Of a stretch of 64,000 nt of DNA, positions 25,637 through 34,360 are shown one piece after another. This DNA is from Emticicia oligotrophica DSM 17448 (GTDB lineage: Bacteria; Bacteroidota; Bacteroidia; Cytophagales; Spirosomataceae). The stretch spans positions 4,402,001-4,466,000 of the forward strand of contig NC_018748.1 in NCBI RefSeq assembly GCF_000263195.1, written 5' to 3'. The translations under genes and the position numbers were made by a program. The notes under the pieces were generated by a model. That model was not told the DNA's origin, ran no database searches, and worked only from the letters and a program-made list of their open reading frames with translations. How positions within the stretch are numbered: the stretch's first letter is position 1; every line of letters starts with the position of its first letter.

Positions 25637-26047
25637 ATGAATTATTGGCTTGTAAAATCTGAACCTTTCAAATATTCTTGGGATGATTTCGTTAAACAAG
25701 GCGTAGGAACTTGGGATGGCGTTAGAAACTACCAAGCAAGAAATAACCTTGCATCAATGAAACTAGATGATTTGGTTCTTTTCTACCATTCAAATGAAGG
25801 TCTTGAAGTTGTAGGCATCGCAAAAATCGTTAAGGAGGCATACCCGGACCCAACTACCGATGATAATAGATGGGTTGTTGTTGATTTAGTGCCCGTTGAA
25901 AAACTACCTAATCCAGTTACTTTGAAGGCAATAAAAGCCGATGAGCGACTAAAAGACATTGCTCTCATCAGATTATCAAGACTTTCTGTCCAGCAATTAA
26001 AAAAAGATGAGTTTGACATTATTCTTTCAAAAGCTTATGGAAATTAA
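25637..26047 (+). CDS. EVE-domain protein
   Basis: A 136-residue single-domain protein of the PUA-like EVE fold, recognised by MNYWLVKSEPFKYSWDDFVKQGVGTWDGVRNYQARNNL, LVLFYHSNEG and the VVVDLVPVEKL strand. EVE domains bind modified nucleobases in DNA or RNA, and the human homologue is THYN1. There is no restriction or methylation gene next to it, so a housekeeping RNA or DNA base-reading role is more likely than defence. The last 11 bases overlap the next gene, so the two are likely co-translated although the products act in different compartments. Confidence 0.93.
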   Translation: MNYWLVKSEPFKYSWDDFVKQGVGTWDGVRNYQARNNLASMKLDDLVLFYHSNEGLEVVGIAKIVKEAYPDPTTDDNRWVVVDLVPVEKLPNPVTLKAIKADERLKDIALIRLSRLSVQQLKKDEFDIILSKAYGN

Positions 26048-27638
26048 ACAAGTTATAAAAAGTGTATCTTTACTTGGTGTATTGATTTTATTTTGCTTCA
26101 ACACATTTGCTCAAAGTGTAAATAGGATTGAAATTCCGACAAGAGGAGATGACCAATCTTTTCAAGTAATATCGTTGGGTGAGGAAGGGATTTTATTATT
26201 AACCAAAACGGGTAAATTAACATTCAACGTAACAAAATTAGATGCTAATTTTCAGCAGGCGTGGTCTGCAAACGGAGAATTAGAAGAGAATCAATCTATT
26301 GTTGATTTTTACAAAGATGGTCGCGATGTTTACTTCCTTTTCAGTAAATACAATTCAGACCTTTACCAAATATTTAAGATTTCAACCGGAATCGGTATTA
26401 TTCAAAAGTTCTTCTTTGAAAATATTCGTCGCTTTGAAATATCAGAATTTAAAGTTCACAATGATGTTGCCTACATGGCTGGTTTGGTAAAAGAAGAACC
26501 AGTGCTTCTAAGTATAAACTTTAATAGAATGCAACCAAGAATCCTAGCTGGAGGAATCAAGGGCACAGCAAATATTTCTTCCATTGATTTTGACGTAGAA
26601 AATGATTTACTGATTGTTTCTTATTCAGTAAAAAAAGGGCGTTCAAGTTATATGGCGGTGAAAAGAATCAATCCCAATGGAAAAATTGTTGAGCAACTTA
26701 CAGTAGAACCCGAAGAAGATTATGGTTTATTGACAGGAAAACTATTTTCATTGGAAGATGGCACCCAATTAATGATTGGAAACTACGGTTACAAAGGTTA
26801 TCAATCAAACGGAGGGCCGATGTCACAAGGACTATATATTAGCAAGGTTGATGGAGAAACCCCTGAGTATTTAAAACTTCACAGTTTCACTGATTTTAAA
26901 AATTTCTTCAATTTCTTACCGCAGAAACAGCAAGAAAAAATCGAAAGAAAGATTAAAAAGAAAAAGGATAGAGGAGATGAATTAAAGCTGAATTACAGAG
27001 TATTAGTACATGACATTATCAAGAAAGATAACCAGTATATTTTGGTAGCTGAAGTATTTTACCCTGAATTCAGAAATAATAATGTTTACGGTACTCCATA
27101 TTATGGGAATATGTGGGGAAATCCATTTGGATATGGTTACGGAGGCTATAATTCCCTTTACATGATGCGTTATTCTCGCTATTTAGGCTTGAACTCTTGG
27201 GCATGGAATCCTTGGATGTACTCAAATTATGGAAATAATAGTCAGCAGTTTGATGGTTTTAGATACACACACGCCATTGTGGCGGGGTTTGATTTGAATG
27301 GTAAATTAATGTGGGATAACAGCTTTAGTTTTGATAATGTGAAAACCATGGAATTGAAAGAAAAAGTGAAAATCAAGACTGAAGGAGATGAAATTACATT
27401 AGTTTATAGCAATAAGGGCAAACTTATAAGCAAAATAGTTAAAGGAAACGATGTTGTGGAAGGAGTAAAGTCGATAGATATTTCTTCTCAAAAAGAGGGA
27501 GATAAAATTCGTGATACCGCAACAGATGATATTGAATATTGGTATAAAGATTATTATTTAGCTTGGGGTTATCAGCGAATTGCTAATAAAACAGAAGGGA
27601 CTAGGCGAGTATTTTATCTCAACAAAATCTCCTTCTAA
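26037..27638 (+). CDS. Secreted protein of unknown function, paralogue 1
   Basis: A 533-residue exported protein from the ATG at 26037 (MEIKQVIKSVSLLGVLILFCFNTFAQ signal). It overlaps the EVE gene by 11 bases. The first 150 residues form a propeller-like series of short strands (FQVISLGEEGILLLTKTGKLTFNVTKLD). A basic helical patch (EKIERKIKKKKDRGDELK) and then a low-complexity tract of about 60 residues rich in Tyr, Asn, Gly and Trp (around residues 345-405: YGTPYYGNMWGNPFGYGYGG) interrupt the fold. The protein at 27720-29279 is its paralogue. Function is not known. Confidence 0.8.
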   Translation: MEIKQVIKSVSLLGVLILFCFNTFAQSVNRIEIPTRGDDQSFQVISLGEEGILLLTKTGKLTFNVTKLDANFQQAWSANGELEENQSIVDFYKDGRDVYFLFSKYNSDLYQIFKISTGIGIIQKFFFENIRRFEISEFKVHNDVAYMAGLVKEEPVLLSINFNRMQPRILAGGIKGTANISSIDFDVENDLLIVSYSVKKGRSSYMAVKRINPNGKIVEQLTVEPEEDYGLLTGKLFSLEDGTQLMIGNYGYKGYQSNGGPMSQGLYISKVDGETPEYLKLHSFTDFKNFFNFLPQKQQEKIERKIKKKKDRGDELKLNYRVLVHDIIKKDNQYILVAEVFYPEFRNNNVYGTPYYGNMWGNPFGYGYGGYNSLYMMRYSRYLGLNSWAWNPWMYSNYGNNSQQFDGFRYTHAIVAGFDLNGKLMWDNSFSFDNVKTMELKEKVKIKTEGDEITLVYSNKGKLISKIVKGNDVVEGVKSIDISSQKEGDKIRDTATDDIEYWYKDYYLAWGYQRIANKTEGTRRVFYLNKISF

Positions 27639-27651
27639 AAAAGCAAATTTG

Positions 27652-27692
27652 ATATGCCATATCTACGTTATACTAGATATGGCATATTTTTG
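27652..27692 (+). terminator. Terminator between the secreted paralogues
   Basis: ATATGCCATATCT (27652-27664) pairs with AGATATGGCATAT (27675-27687) around a 10-base loop, followed by TTTTTG. The tail also reads as a possible -7 box (TATTTTTG, 27685-27692) for the next gene. Confidence 0.75.
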
Positions 27693-27719
27693 TGTTAGCC
27701 AATCCAAAATATACTTTTG

Positions 27720-29279
27720 ATGAAAAAACATACTTTTATTATATTCTTTTTTTACTCGTTATACTGCTCAATTTCAAATGCACAAATTAAAGAAGCTGTT
27801 TTTGCTGGTACTGGAATAGTTAAAACAATAGAAATTGAAGTAAGCGGTAGTCCAAGCTGGCAAAAAATAATACCTTTGAAAAAAGATGGTTTATTGTTTT
27901 TTGTTAAAAAAGATGTTACAAAAGCTATCATTGCAAAGTTTGATATTGATTTGAACAAAATTTGGGAAAAAGAAATTTTATTGGATGTTGAAGATAAACC
28001 TACCTCATATTTTTTAGATAATGAAAAGATTTCATTTTTGTTTAGGGAAAGTAGAGGAATGTATTATCAATTATACACCTTTAGTTTAAACGATGGCACT
28101 TTTGAAAATAAAGGGTTTGAACTTCGGGAGTTTTTTCAAGACCAAGGTTTTGTAGATTATAAAGACCAAATTTTATTAGCAGGAAATAACCAAACAGGGG
28201 GAAGCTTTTTTAATTATTCATTCAATAATGATGAAGGAACGCTTATTTCTGCCGACCAAAATGGAAGAGTACAATTACAAGAGATAAATTTGAATAAGCA
28301 CAAACAGATTGTTTCACTATGGTCGGTTAAGGAATTAGGTTATTCAAACGAAAAGAAAAAAAAGGGCGAGTTTATTAAAAATGCCTACGTAGTTTATGCA
28401 ACCTATGATTTGAGTGGTAAATTGATTCATAAATCTCCTATACAATCGAATGCTGGAAATTTTCCGTTGACAGCTAAAATGATAGAAATAGATTCAGTAA
28501 CAAAAATTGTCTCAGGAGTTTATCAATCAAACAAAGGCTTAAAAGGAATTTATGTATCGAAACTTGAACACGAAAAAACAATTTTGACAAAATTTTATGA
28601 TTACAAGAAAATTATCGGACCTACGGGTTTTCCAGATGAACAAAAATTAAGCAAGTCTGCCGCTTATAATTTTTTAGCAGCACAAATGATTACATCCAAA
28701 AAACAAATCCAAATTGGTGGTTGCTTTTATCAATCATCACTGAAGTTGACAGCCAACAATTCGCCTGATTTTGTTGGATTTGATATTTATGGAAGTAATA
28801 ATTTTTCAAAAAAACCTTCTAAACAGTTAAATCTCGCCTATAATTTTCAAAATGGCTTTTTTGCAACATTTGATTTGGACGGGAATTTGTTAAAAAATCA
28901 TAATGTAGAATTAAAACAAATTTCTTCTAGCCTCGATGAGCCTTTGGCAACTAACCAGGCTAATTCTATTGCAATTTGTGAAAAAGGAAAACTCTCAATT
29001 TATAAACCTCTTCAATTTACAGACCCTCTCATTTTTAGTCTTTCCAAAGAAAATGGCGATTTGAACACAACGCAATACATTGCGAAGTATCGTAACGTAA
29101 GAAACTGGTACGATAACTTTTTTATTGCCGATGGTAGCCGTATTAAGTTTGAAGTGGCTAAAGAACTAAGCGTTTCTAAAGAAAAACCTTCGCGTAAAAA
29201 GAAAGGTCAATCACAGCAAATAGCAACAAACGTTAAAAAGATTATTTATTTATCGAAAGTTTTGAGTGCTGGTTATTAA
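27720..29279 (+). CDS. Secreted protein of unknown function, paralogue 2
   Basis: A 519-residue exported protein from the ATG at 27720 (signal ends at ISNAQ). An adjacent in-frame TTG at 27717 is not needed. It shares with the preceding gene the layout KIIPLKKDGLLFFVKK / IAKFDIDLNKIWEKE / SYFLDNEKISFLFR / YYQLYTFSLNDGTFE and a matching C-terminal W(F/Y)xxYF-type motif (RNVRNWYDNFFIADGSRIK). It lacks the Tyr/Gly-rich tract. The two genes are tandem duplicates that have diverged. No family name is known to me. Confidence 0.78.
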   Translation: MKKHTFIIFFFYSLYCSISNAQIKEAVFAGTGIVKTIEIEVSGSPSWQKIIPLKKDGLLFFVKKDVTKAIIAKFDIDLNKIWEKEILLDVEDKPTSYFLDNEKISFLFRESRGMYYQLYTFSLNDGTFENKGFELREFFQDQGFVDYKDQILLAGNNQTGGSFFNYSFNNDEGTLISADQNGRVQLQEINLNKHKQIVSLWSVKELGYSNEKKKKGEFIKNAYVVYATYDLSGKLIHKSPIQSNAGNFPLTAKMIEIDSVTKIVSGVYQSNKGLKGIYVSKLEHEKTILTKFYDYKKIIGPTGFPDEQKLSKSAAYNFLAAQMITSKKQIQIGGCFYQSSLKLTANNSPDFVGFDIYGSNNFSKKPSKQLNLAYNFQNGFFATFDLDGNLLKNHNVELKQISSSLDEPLATNQANSIAICEKGKLSIYKPLQFTDPLIFSLSKENGDLNTTQYIAKYRNVRNWYDNFFIADGSRIKFEVAKELSVSKEKPSRKKKGQSQQIATNVKKIIYLSKVLSAGY

Positions 29280-29303
29280 TTTTGCTGACTAAACATTAAT
29301 ATT

Positions 29304-30215
29304 TTGTATAAATTACTTACTCCTCATATTAATTCATACGAATTACTCGATTCGGGTAATTTTGAGAAACTCGAACGCTTCGGTGATTTTATTCTTGCAA
29401 GACCAGAGCCACAAGCCGTTTGGGATAAATCATTGTCGGAAGATATTTGGCAGAAAAAAGCCTCGGCAATTTTTAGAAAAACAAAAGGTCGTGACCAGTT
29501 AAGTCCAGAAGAGCGTGGTGAATGGCACAATCTTAAAAAGATGCCAGAGAAATGGTTTATGAATTATATTCAAAATGATATCAATCTGAAATTTAAACTT
29601 TCGTTGTCATCATTTAAGCACGTTGGGATTTTTCCAGAGCAAGCAGCTAATTGGCAGTTTATTGAAGAAAAACTTTCAATGATGAATGCTTCTGGAAATT
29701 TACAAGAAAAACCCAAAGTATTAAACCTTTTTGCTTATACTGGTGGAGCTTCTCTGATTTCTAAGGCTTGTGGAGCAGATGTTACTCATGTTGATGCGGT
29801 GAAACAAGTAATTTCATGGTCGAGGGAAAATATGGAAGCAAGTAATTTAACTGATATCCGATGGGTAGTTGAAGATGCTCTTAAGTTTGTTAAAAGAGAA
29901 GTTAAAAGGGGGAAAAAATACAACGGAATTATTCTTGACCCCCCAGCTTATGGCAGAGGCCCAGACGGTGAAAAATGGGTTTTAGAAGAGGGGATAAATG
30001 AATTACTAAAGAATTGTTTAGCATTACTTGATGAACAAAATCATTTCTTTATTTTAAATCTTTATTCTATGGGTTTTTCGGCAATAATTGCTGAAACTAT
30101 CATTAATCAAAACTTTCAAGAAGTAAAAAAATCTGAAATGGGAGAACTTGTACTTCAAGACTCATTCAATAAGAAGCTTCCTTTAGGGGTGTTTTATAGA
30201 TTCAGTTCTCACTGA
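29304..30215 (+). CDS. Class I SAM-dependent methyltransferase (RlmI/COG1092-like)
   Basis: A 303-residue methyltransferase. The SAM loop is VLNLFAYTGGASL, the acidic residue of motif II follows in VTHVDAVKQ, and the catalytic NPPY-type motif reads ILDPPAYGRGP. These are features of rRNA cytosine-C5 or guanine methyltransferases such as RlmI and RlmK. The N-terminus YKLLTPHINSYELLDSGNFEKLERFG is part of the family and lies in frame upstream of any ATG. The first available start is therefore the TTG at 29304, with a TGA 18 bases further upstream. Its rRNA target is not defined here. Confidence 0.87.
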   Translation: MYKLLTPHINSYELLDSGNFEKLERFGDFILARPEPQAVWDKSLSEDIWQKKASAIFRKTKGRDQLSPEERGEWHNLKKMPEKWFMNYIQNDINLKFKLSLSSFKHVGIFPEQAANWQFIEEKLSMMNASGNLQEKPKVLNLFAYTGGASLISKACGADVTHVDAVKQVISWSRENMEASNLTDIRWVVEDALKFVKREVKRGKKYNGIILDPPAYGRGPDGEKWVLEEGINELLKNCLALLDEQNHFFILNLYSMGFSAIIAETIINQNFQEVKKSEMGELVLQDSFNKKLPLGVFYRFSSH

Positions 30216-30362
30216 AATAAATATTTTTTCTGATTTATGGTCTAAGTATTGTCAAATATCCTCTGAAAAGAAAGTTATTCATTTTTATTGTGAGAAAAAA
30301 TTTAGATTTTTGCAAAAAAAACGCACGATTAACTCAGCACTAGATGCTTTTATTAATTGTGG

Positions 30363-31601
30363 ATGATTCGAATGTTAAATTATATAAGAAAATACCTTTT
30401 TTTACTCGTTTCAGTGCTCTTGTATGCGTGCGGGCAGGATAGTCGTGACCGTTCAAAAATTCCTCCAACTCCTTTTCAAACAGAGAGCATTCAAAATATT
30501 GCATCTTTAGAAGCCTTGACTGACGCAATTAGAAGTAACCCGAGTTTGGCCGAAAATTATTACAAGAGAGCAATTATTCTTCATAAAATGGGGGATAACC
30601 AAAAAGCACTTGAAGATATCAATCGAGCTGACAGATTAAAGCAAAATACAGGAAAGTATCTTTATATTAAAGCCTTGATTCTTCGAGATATGAAACAATA
30701 TCGAGAAGCTTATGCCTTTGCACAAAGTGCTGAAATATTAAATGTTGACACTCCAGAACTCTATACATTATTAGGTCATTTATCACAACAACGAAATGAC
30801 CTAAAAAATGCCGAACAGTATTTGGCAAAATCATTGCAAATTGCTCCATTTGATGGTGAAACTTATTTTTATCAAGGAACTTTAGCCGCACGTAAGGGAG
30901 ATACTGTTACTGCTATTCTAAAAATGACTAGAGCTCTTGATATGAAACCAACTTTTAAAGTCGGTTATTCAACTTTAACAGATGTTTTAAAAAATAGAAG
31001 GTTGTACGATTCTGCTTTAGCTGTTAATAAAAGTGCCTTGGCTCAATTTCCGAAAGATGCAGATTTTTATGTTGATAGAGGTTTAGTTTTTTACAAATTT
31101 GGAAGATTAGACTCTTCACTTGTTTATTATGACAAAGCCTTTGCTATTGATAGTAAAAGATTTGATGCATTGTTATATTCTGCAACCATATATTTTAAAT
31201 GGAAAAATTATACTAAAGCTTTAGAGTATTATGAAAAAGTTTTAGAAGCAAATCCTAATACACCAAATATAAATTACTCAATTGCATTGACCTACGAGCA
31301 GTTAGGTTCATTGAATAAGGCAGAAGAATATTTAAAAACAGCCGTTGAAAAAGACCCTAACAATATTCCAGCAATTATTGCTTTAAATAGAGTATCAGGA
31401 AGAATCAACTCTGATTTAGGTGTTTATGAAGCTCCTATTCCTTTACCAACCAAAAGAGCTCAAGGAACTAACGTTGCTAGTAAACCAGTTATAGAAGAAC
31501 CTAAAAAGCTTTTAGATACTTCCAGAATTAGGGTTAATATTATTGCTCCTAAGAAAAAGATAACCATTAAGACAGATACTTCACGTAAATTGAAGTTGTA
31601 A
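30363..31601 (+). CDS. TPR lipoprotein
   Basis: A 412-residue envelope protein with a lipobox ending in LLYAC. At least seven tetratricopeptide repeats follow (NYYKRAIILHKMGDNQKALEDINRAD, ELYTLLGHLSQQRNDLKNAEQYLAKSLQIAP, ADFYVDRGLVFYKFGRLDSSLVYYDKAF, INYSIALTYEQLGSLNKAEEYLKTAVEKDP). The tail is basic and Thr-rich. It is probably a scaffold for protein-protein contacts in the periplasm or outer membrane. ATG at 30363 or 30372 could be the start. thrS follows after 46 bases on the same strand. Confidence 0.88.
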   Translation: MIRMLNYIRKYLFLLVSVLLYACGQDSRDRSKIPPTPFQTESIQNIASLEALTDAIRSNPSLAENYYKRAIILHKMGDNQKALEDINRADRLKQNTGKYLYIKALILRDMKQYREAYAFAQSAEILNVDTPELYTLLGHLSQQRNDLKNAEQYLAKSLQIAPFDGETYFYQGTLAARKGDTVTAILKMTRALDMKPTFKVGYSTLTDVLKNRRLYDSALAVNKSALAQFPKDADFYVDRGLVFYKFGRLDSSLVYYDKAFAIDSKRFDALLYSATIYFKWKNYTKALEYYEKVLEANPNTPNINYSIALTYEQLGSLNKAEEYLKTAVEKDPNNIPAIIALNRVSGRINSDLGVYEAPIPLPTKRAQGTNVASKPVIEEPKKLLDTSRIRVNIIAPKKKITIKTDTSRKLKL

Positions 31602-31647
31602 TAAAAATTTAGAATTATTTATTAGGTAATAGTTGACAGATTATTTT

Positions 31648-33591
31648 ATGATAAAAATTACATTACCGGACGGAAGCGTAAGAGAATATCCAAAAGGTAC
31701 ATCGAGTTATGATGTTGCCCTCTCAATTAGTGAGGGTTTAGCAAGAAATGTATTGGCTGCCAAAGTAAATGGCACGGTTCAAGATGCCAATTTGCCAATC
31801 GAAACAGATTCAACCTTGCAACTTTTGACGTGGAATGATACGGACGGAAAATCAACATTTTGGCATTCGTCAGCTCACCTAATGGCCGAGGCCCTAGAAA
31901 CTTTATATCCTAAAGTTAAATTCTGGGTTGGACCACCACTTGAGAATGGTTTTTATTATGACGTTGATACAAATGGCGAGGCAATCTCTAATGATGATTT
32001 CAAGAAAATCGAAGATAAAATGCTTGAATTAGCTCGTCAGAAGAATGATTATATCAGAATTCCGATGGCAAAAGCAGAAGCCATTAAATACTTCGAAGAG
32101 AAAGGCGATGAATATAAACTTGATTTACTTTCAGGTTTAGAAGATGGTTCGATTACTTTCTACAAACAAGGAAATTTCACTGACCTTTGTCGTGGCCCAC
32201 ACATTCCAAATACAGGCTTTATCAAAGCTGCTAAAATTATGAATGTGGCAGGTGCTTATTTCAAAGGCGACCAAAATAATAAAATGCTCACGCGTATTTA
32301 TGGAGTCACATTTCCTAAACAAAAAGAGCTAGATGATTATTTACAAATGTTGGAAGAGGCTAAGCGTCGTGACCACCGTCGTTTAGGTCAAGAATTAGAA
32401 TTGTTTACTTTCTCTGAAAAAGTAGGTAAGGGTTTACCATTGTGGTTGCCTAAAGGTGCCATGCTTCGTGAACGTTTAGAGAATTTTCTCAGAAAAGCAC
32501 AAGTGAAAGCAGGGTATCAGCAAGTAGTAACTCCACATATTGGTAGTAAACAACTTTATCAAACTTCAGGACACTGGGAGAAATATGGTAAAGATTCTTT
32601 CCAACCGATTAATACGCCAGAAGAAGGAGAGGAGTTTTTATTGAAACCAATGAATTGCCCCCACCACTGTGAAATTTTCCGCTCACGCCCAAGAAGTTAC
32701 CGTGAATTACCATTACGTTTAGCTGAATTCGGTACTGTTTATCGTTACGAACAAAGTGGTGAATTACATGGTTTAACACGTGTAAGAGGCTTTACTCAAG
32801 ATGATGCTCACATTTTCTGTACGGATGACCAAGTAGAAAATGAATTCAAGAAAGTTATTGATTTGGTACTTTATGTATTTAAATCTTTAGGTTTTGAAGA
32901 TTTCTCTGCTCAAGTTTCCTTGCGTGACCCTGAAAATAAAACTAAATATTTTGGTTCAGATGAAGCATGGGATAAAGCTGAAAATGCCATTCGTAGAGCA
33001 GCCGCAGAAAAAGGCTTGAAAACAGTTGAAGAATTAGGAGAAGCTGCTTTTTATGGCCCTAAACTTGACTTTATGGTGAAAGATGCCTTGGGTCGTAAGT
33101 GGCAATTAGGTACTATTCAAGTAGATTATCAATTACCACAACGTTTTGAATTAGAATACGTAGGTGCCGATAATCAAAAGCATCGCCCAGTAATGATTCA
33201 CCGTGCACCATTTGGTTCTATGGAGCGTTTCATTGCTATTTTGATTGAAAATACAGCAGGTAATTTCCCGCTTTGGCTTTCACCTGACCAAATTGCAATT
33301 CTTCCAATTTCAGAAAAATACGAAGATTATGCCAATGAGGTTTTCTTGACTTTACAAGAACAAGACATCAGAGGTTATGTTGACCATCGTGATGAAAAAA
33401 TTGGTAGAAAGATTCGTGATGCTGAGGTAAATAAATTGCCTTTGATGCTTATTGTTGGTGAAAAAGAGGCTGAAGAGGGTAAAGTTTCGGTTAGAAGAAA
33501 AGGAGAGGGTGATTTAGGAGCGATGACAGTTGAAGAATTTATCAACTACGCCAAGACTGAAATTTATAAAAACATACCTCAGTTTAAATAA
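31648..33591 (+). CDS. thrS: Threonyl-tRNA synthetase
   Basis: A 647-residue class II synthetase from the ATG at 31648. It has the TGS domain at the N-terminus ([20 protein letters not shown]), the editing domain with [11 protein letters not shown], the zinc-site [10 protein letters not shown], motif 2 [28 protein letters not shown], motif 3 [19 protein letters not shown] and the C-terminal anticodon-binding domain. An upstream in-frame TTG at 31633 is not needed. infC follows after 95 bases and has its own promoter, so the usual thrS-infC neighbourhood is kept. Confidence 0.98.
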   Translation: MIKITLPDGSVREYPKGTSSYDVALSISEGLARNVLAAKVNGTVQDANLPIETDSTLQLLTWNDTDGKSTFWHSSAHLMAEALETLYPKVKFWVGPPLENGFYYDVDTNGEAISNDDFKKIEDKMLELARQKNDYIRIPMAKAEAIKYFEEKGDEYKLDLLSGLEDGSITFYKQGNFTDLCRGPHIPNTGFIKAAKIMNVAGAYFKGDQNNKMLTRIYGVTFPKQKELDDYLQMLEEAKRRDHRRLGQELELFTFSEKVGKGLPLWLPKGAMLRERLENFLRKAQVKAGYQQVVTPHIGSKQLYQTSGHWEKYGKDSFQPINTPEEGEEFLLKPMNCPHHCEIFRSRPRSYRELPLRLAEFGTVYRYEQSGELHGLTRVRGFTQDDAHIFCTDDQVENEFKKVIDLVLYVFKSLGFEDFSAQVSLRDPENKTKYFGSDEAWDKAENAIRRAAAEKGLKTVEELGEAAFYGPKLDFMVKDALGRKWQLGTIQVDYQLPQRFELEYVGADNQKHRPVMIHRAPFGSMERFIAILIENTAGNFPLWLSPDQIAILPISEKYEDYANEVFLTLQEQDIRGYVDHRDEKIGRKIRDAEVNKLPLMLIVGEKEAEEGKVSVRRKGEGDLGAMTVEEFINYAKTEIYKNIPQFK

Positions 33592-33618
33592 CTATTAATT
33601 GTCATATTCAAATTATTA

Positions 33619-33654
33619 TTTGTTTTGTACGAAAAAATTATTACTTTCGTACAA
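33619..33654 (+). promoter_or_regulatory. infC promoter with an overlapping perfect palindrome
   Basis: TTTG (33619-33622) with a 19-base spacer and TACTTTCG (33642-33649, one mismatch from TAnnTTTG) form the promoter, 38 bases before the infC ATG. A perfect 10-bp inverted repeat, TTGTACGAAA (33625-33634) and TTTCGTACAA (33645-33654), fills the spacer and covers the -7 box. The second arm ends about where transcription would start, so it would act on DNA rather than RNA. Confidence 0.6.
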
Positions 33655-33686
33655 TTCAAAATTTTTAGCAACCATAAAATCGTTAA

Positions 33687-34244
33687 ATGGCACAACAACC
33701 ATTCAATCGTAATTTCAAAAAACCAGTACAGAAGGAAGACGAGCACCGAATTAATCAACGAATCCGTGTACCTCAAGTTCGTTTAGTAGGTGATAACGTC
33801 GAGCAGGGCATTTTCGAAACTGCACAAGCCCTCGCAATGGCTCAAGAGCAGGGCTTAGATTTAGTAGAAATCGTACCAACTGCAAATCCTCCAGTTTGTA
33901 GAGTGATTGATTACTCTAAGTTTAAGTATGACCAGAAGAAGAAACAAAAGGAAATCAAAGCAAAAGCTGCCAAAACAGTAATTAAGGAAATTCGCTTTGG
34001 TCCACAAACAGATGACCATGACTTTGCCTTTAAGCTTAAACATGCTGTTGAATTTTTGAAGGAAGGTGCTAAAGTAAAGGCTTATGTGCATTTTGTTGGA
34101 AGACAAATTGTATTTAAAGACCAAGGTGCTGAACTATTAAAACGTTTTATTGCAGGTTTAGAAGAATACGGTAAGCCAGAGGGCGAACTCAAATTAGAAG
34201 GAAAAAGAATGATTGTCTTTCTTGCTCCAAAACCTAAGAAATAA
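33687..34244 (+). CDS. infC: Translation initiation factor IF-3
   Basis: A 185-residue IF-3, which prevents premature joining of ribosomal subunits and checks the start codon. The N-domain ([67 protein letters not shown]) and C-domain ([35 protein letters not shown]) are both complete. It starts with ATG rather than the rare ATT used by many enterobacteria. The genes for L35 and L20 (rpmI, rplT), which usually follow infC, are absent. Two terminators follow instead. Confidence 0.97.
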   Translation: MAQQPFNRNFKKPVQKEDEHRINQRIRVPQVRLVGDNVEQGIFETAQALAMAQEQGLDLVEIVPTANPPVCRVIDYSKFKYDQKKKQKEIKAKAAKTVIKEIRFGPQTDDHDFAFKLKHAVEFLKEGAKVKAYVHFVGRQIVFKDQGAELLKRFIAGLEEYGKPEGELKLEGKRMIVFLAPKPKK

Positions 34245-34262
34245 TTCCTAATGGACATAAAT

Positions 34263-34296
34263 AAAAAGGCTAAACTTAAGTGTTTAGCCTTTTTAT
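34263..34296 (+). terminator. Terminator after infC
   Basis: AAAAAGGCTAAAC (34263-34275) pairs with GTTTAGCCTTTTT (34282-34294) around a 6-base loop, followed by a T-rich tail. Confidence 0.88.
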
Positions 34297-34312
34297 TTTC
34301 TCGAAAAACAAC

Positions 34313-34338
34313 AAAAAAAGCCGAGTATTAACTCGGCT
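34313..34338 (-). terminator. Terminator of the PIG-L deacetylase gene
   Basis: On the minus strand, AGCCGAGT and ACTCGGCT form an 8-bp stem around a TAAT loop, followed by a run of T (A-run at 34313-34318 on plus). It lies directly beside the infC terminator, so the two convergent genes have separate terminators. Confidence 0.85.
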
Positions 34339-34360
34339 TAAAAATAATATTAATTGATAA

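Noticed and set aside
25637-26047. EVE domain as part of a defence system
   Set aside because: No methyltransferase, nuclease or restriction gene is adjacent. Neighbours are secreted unknowns.
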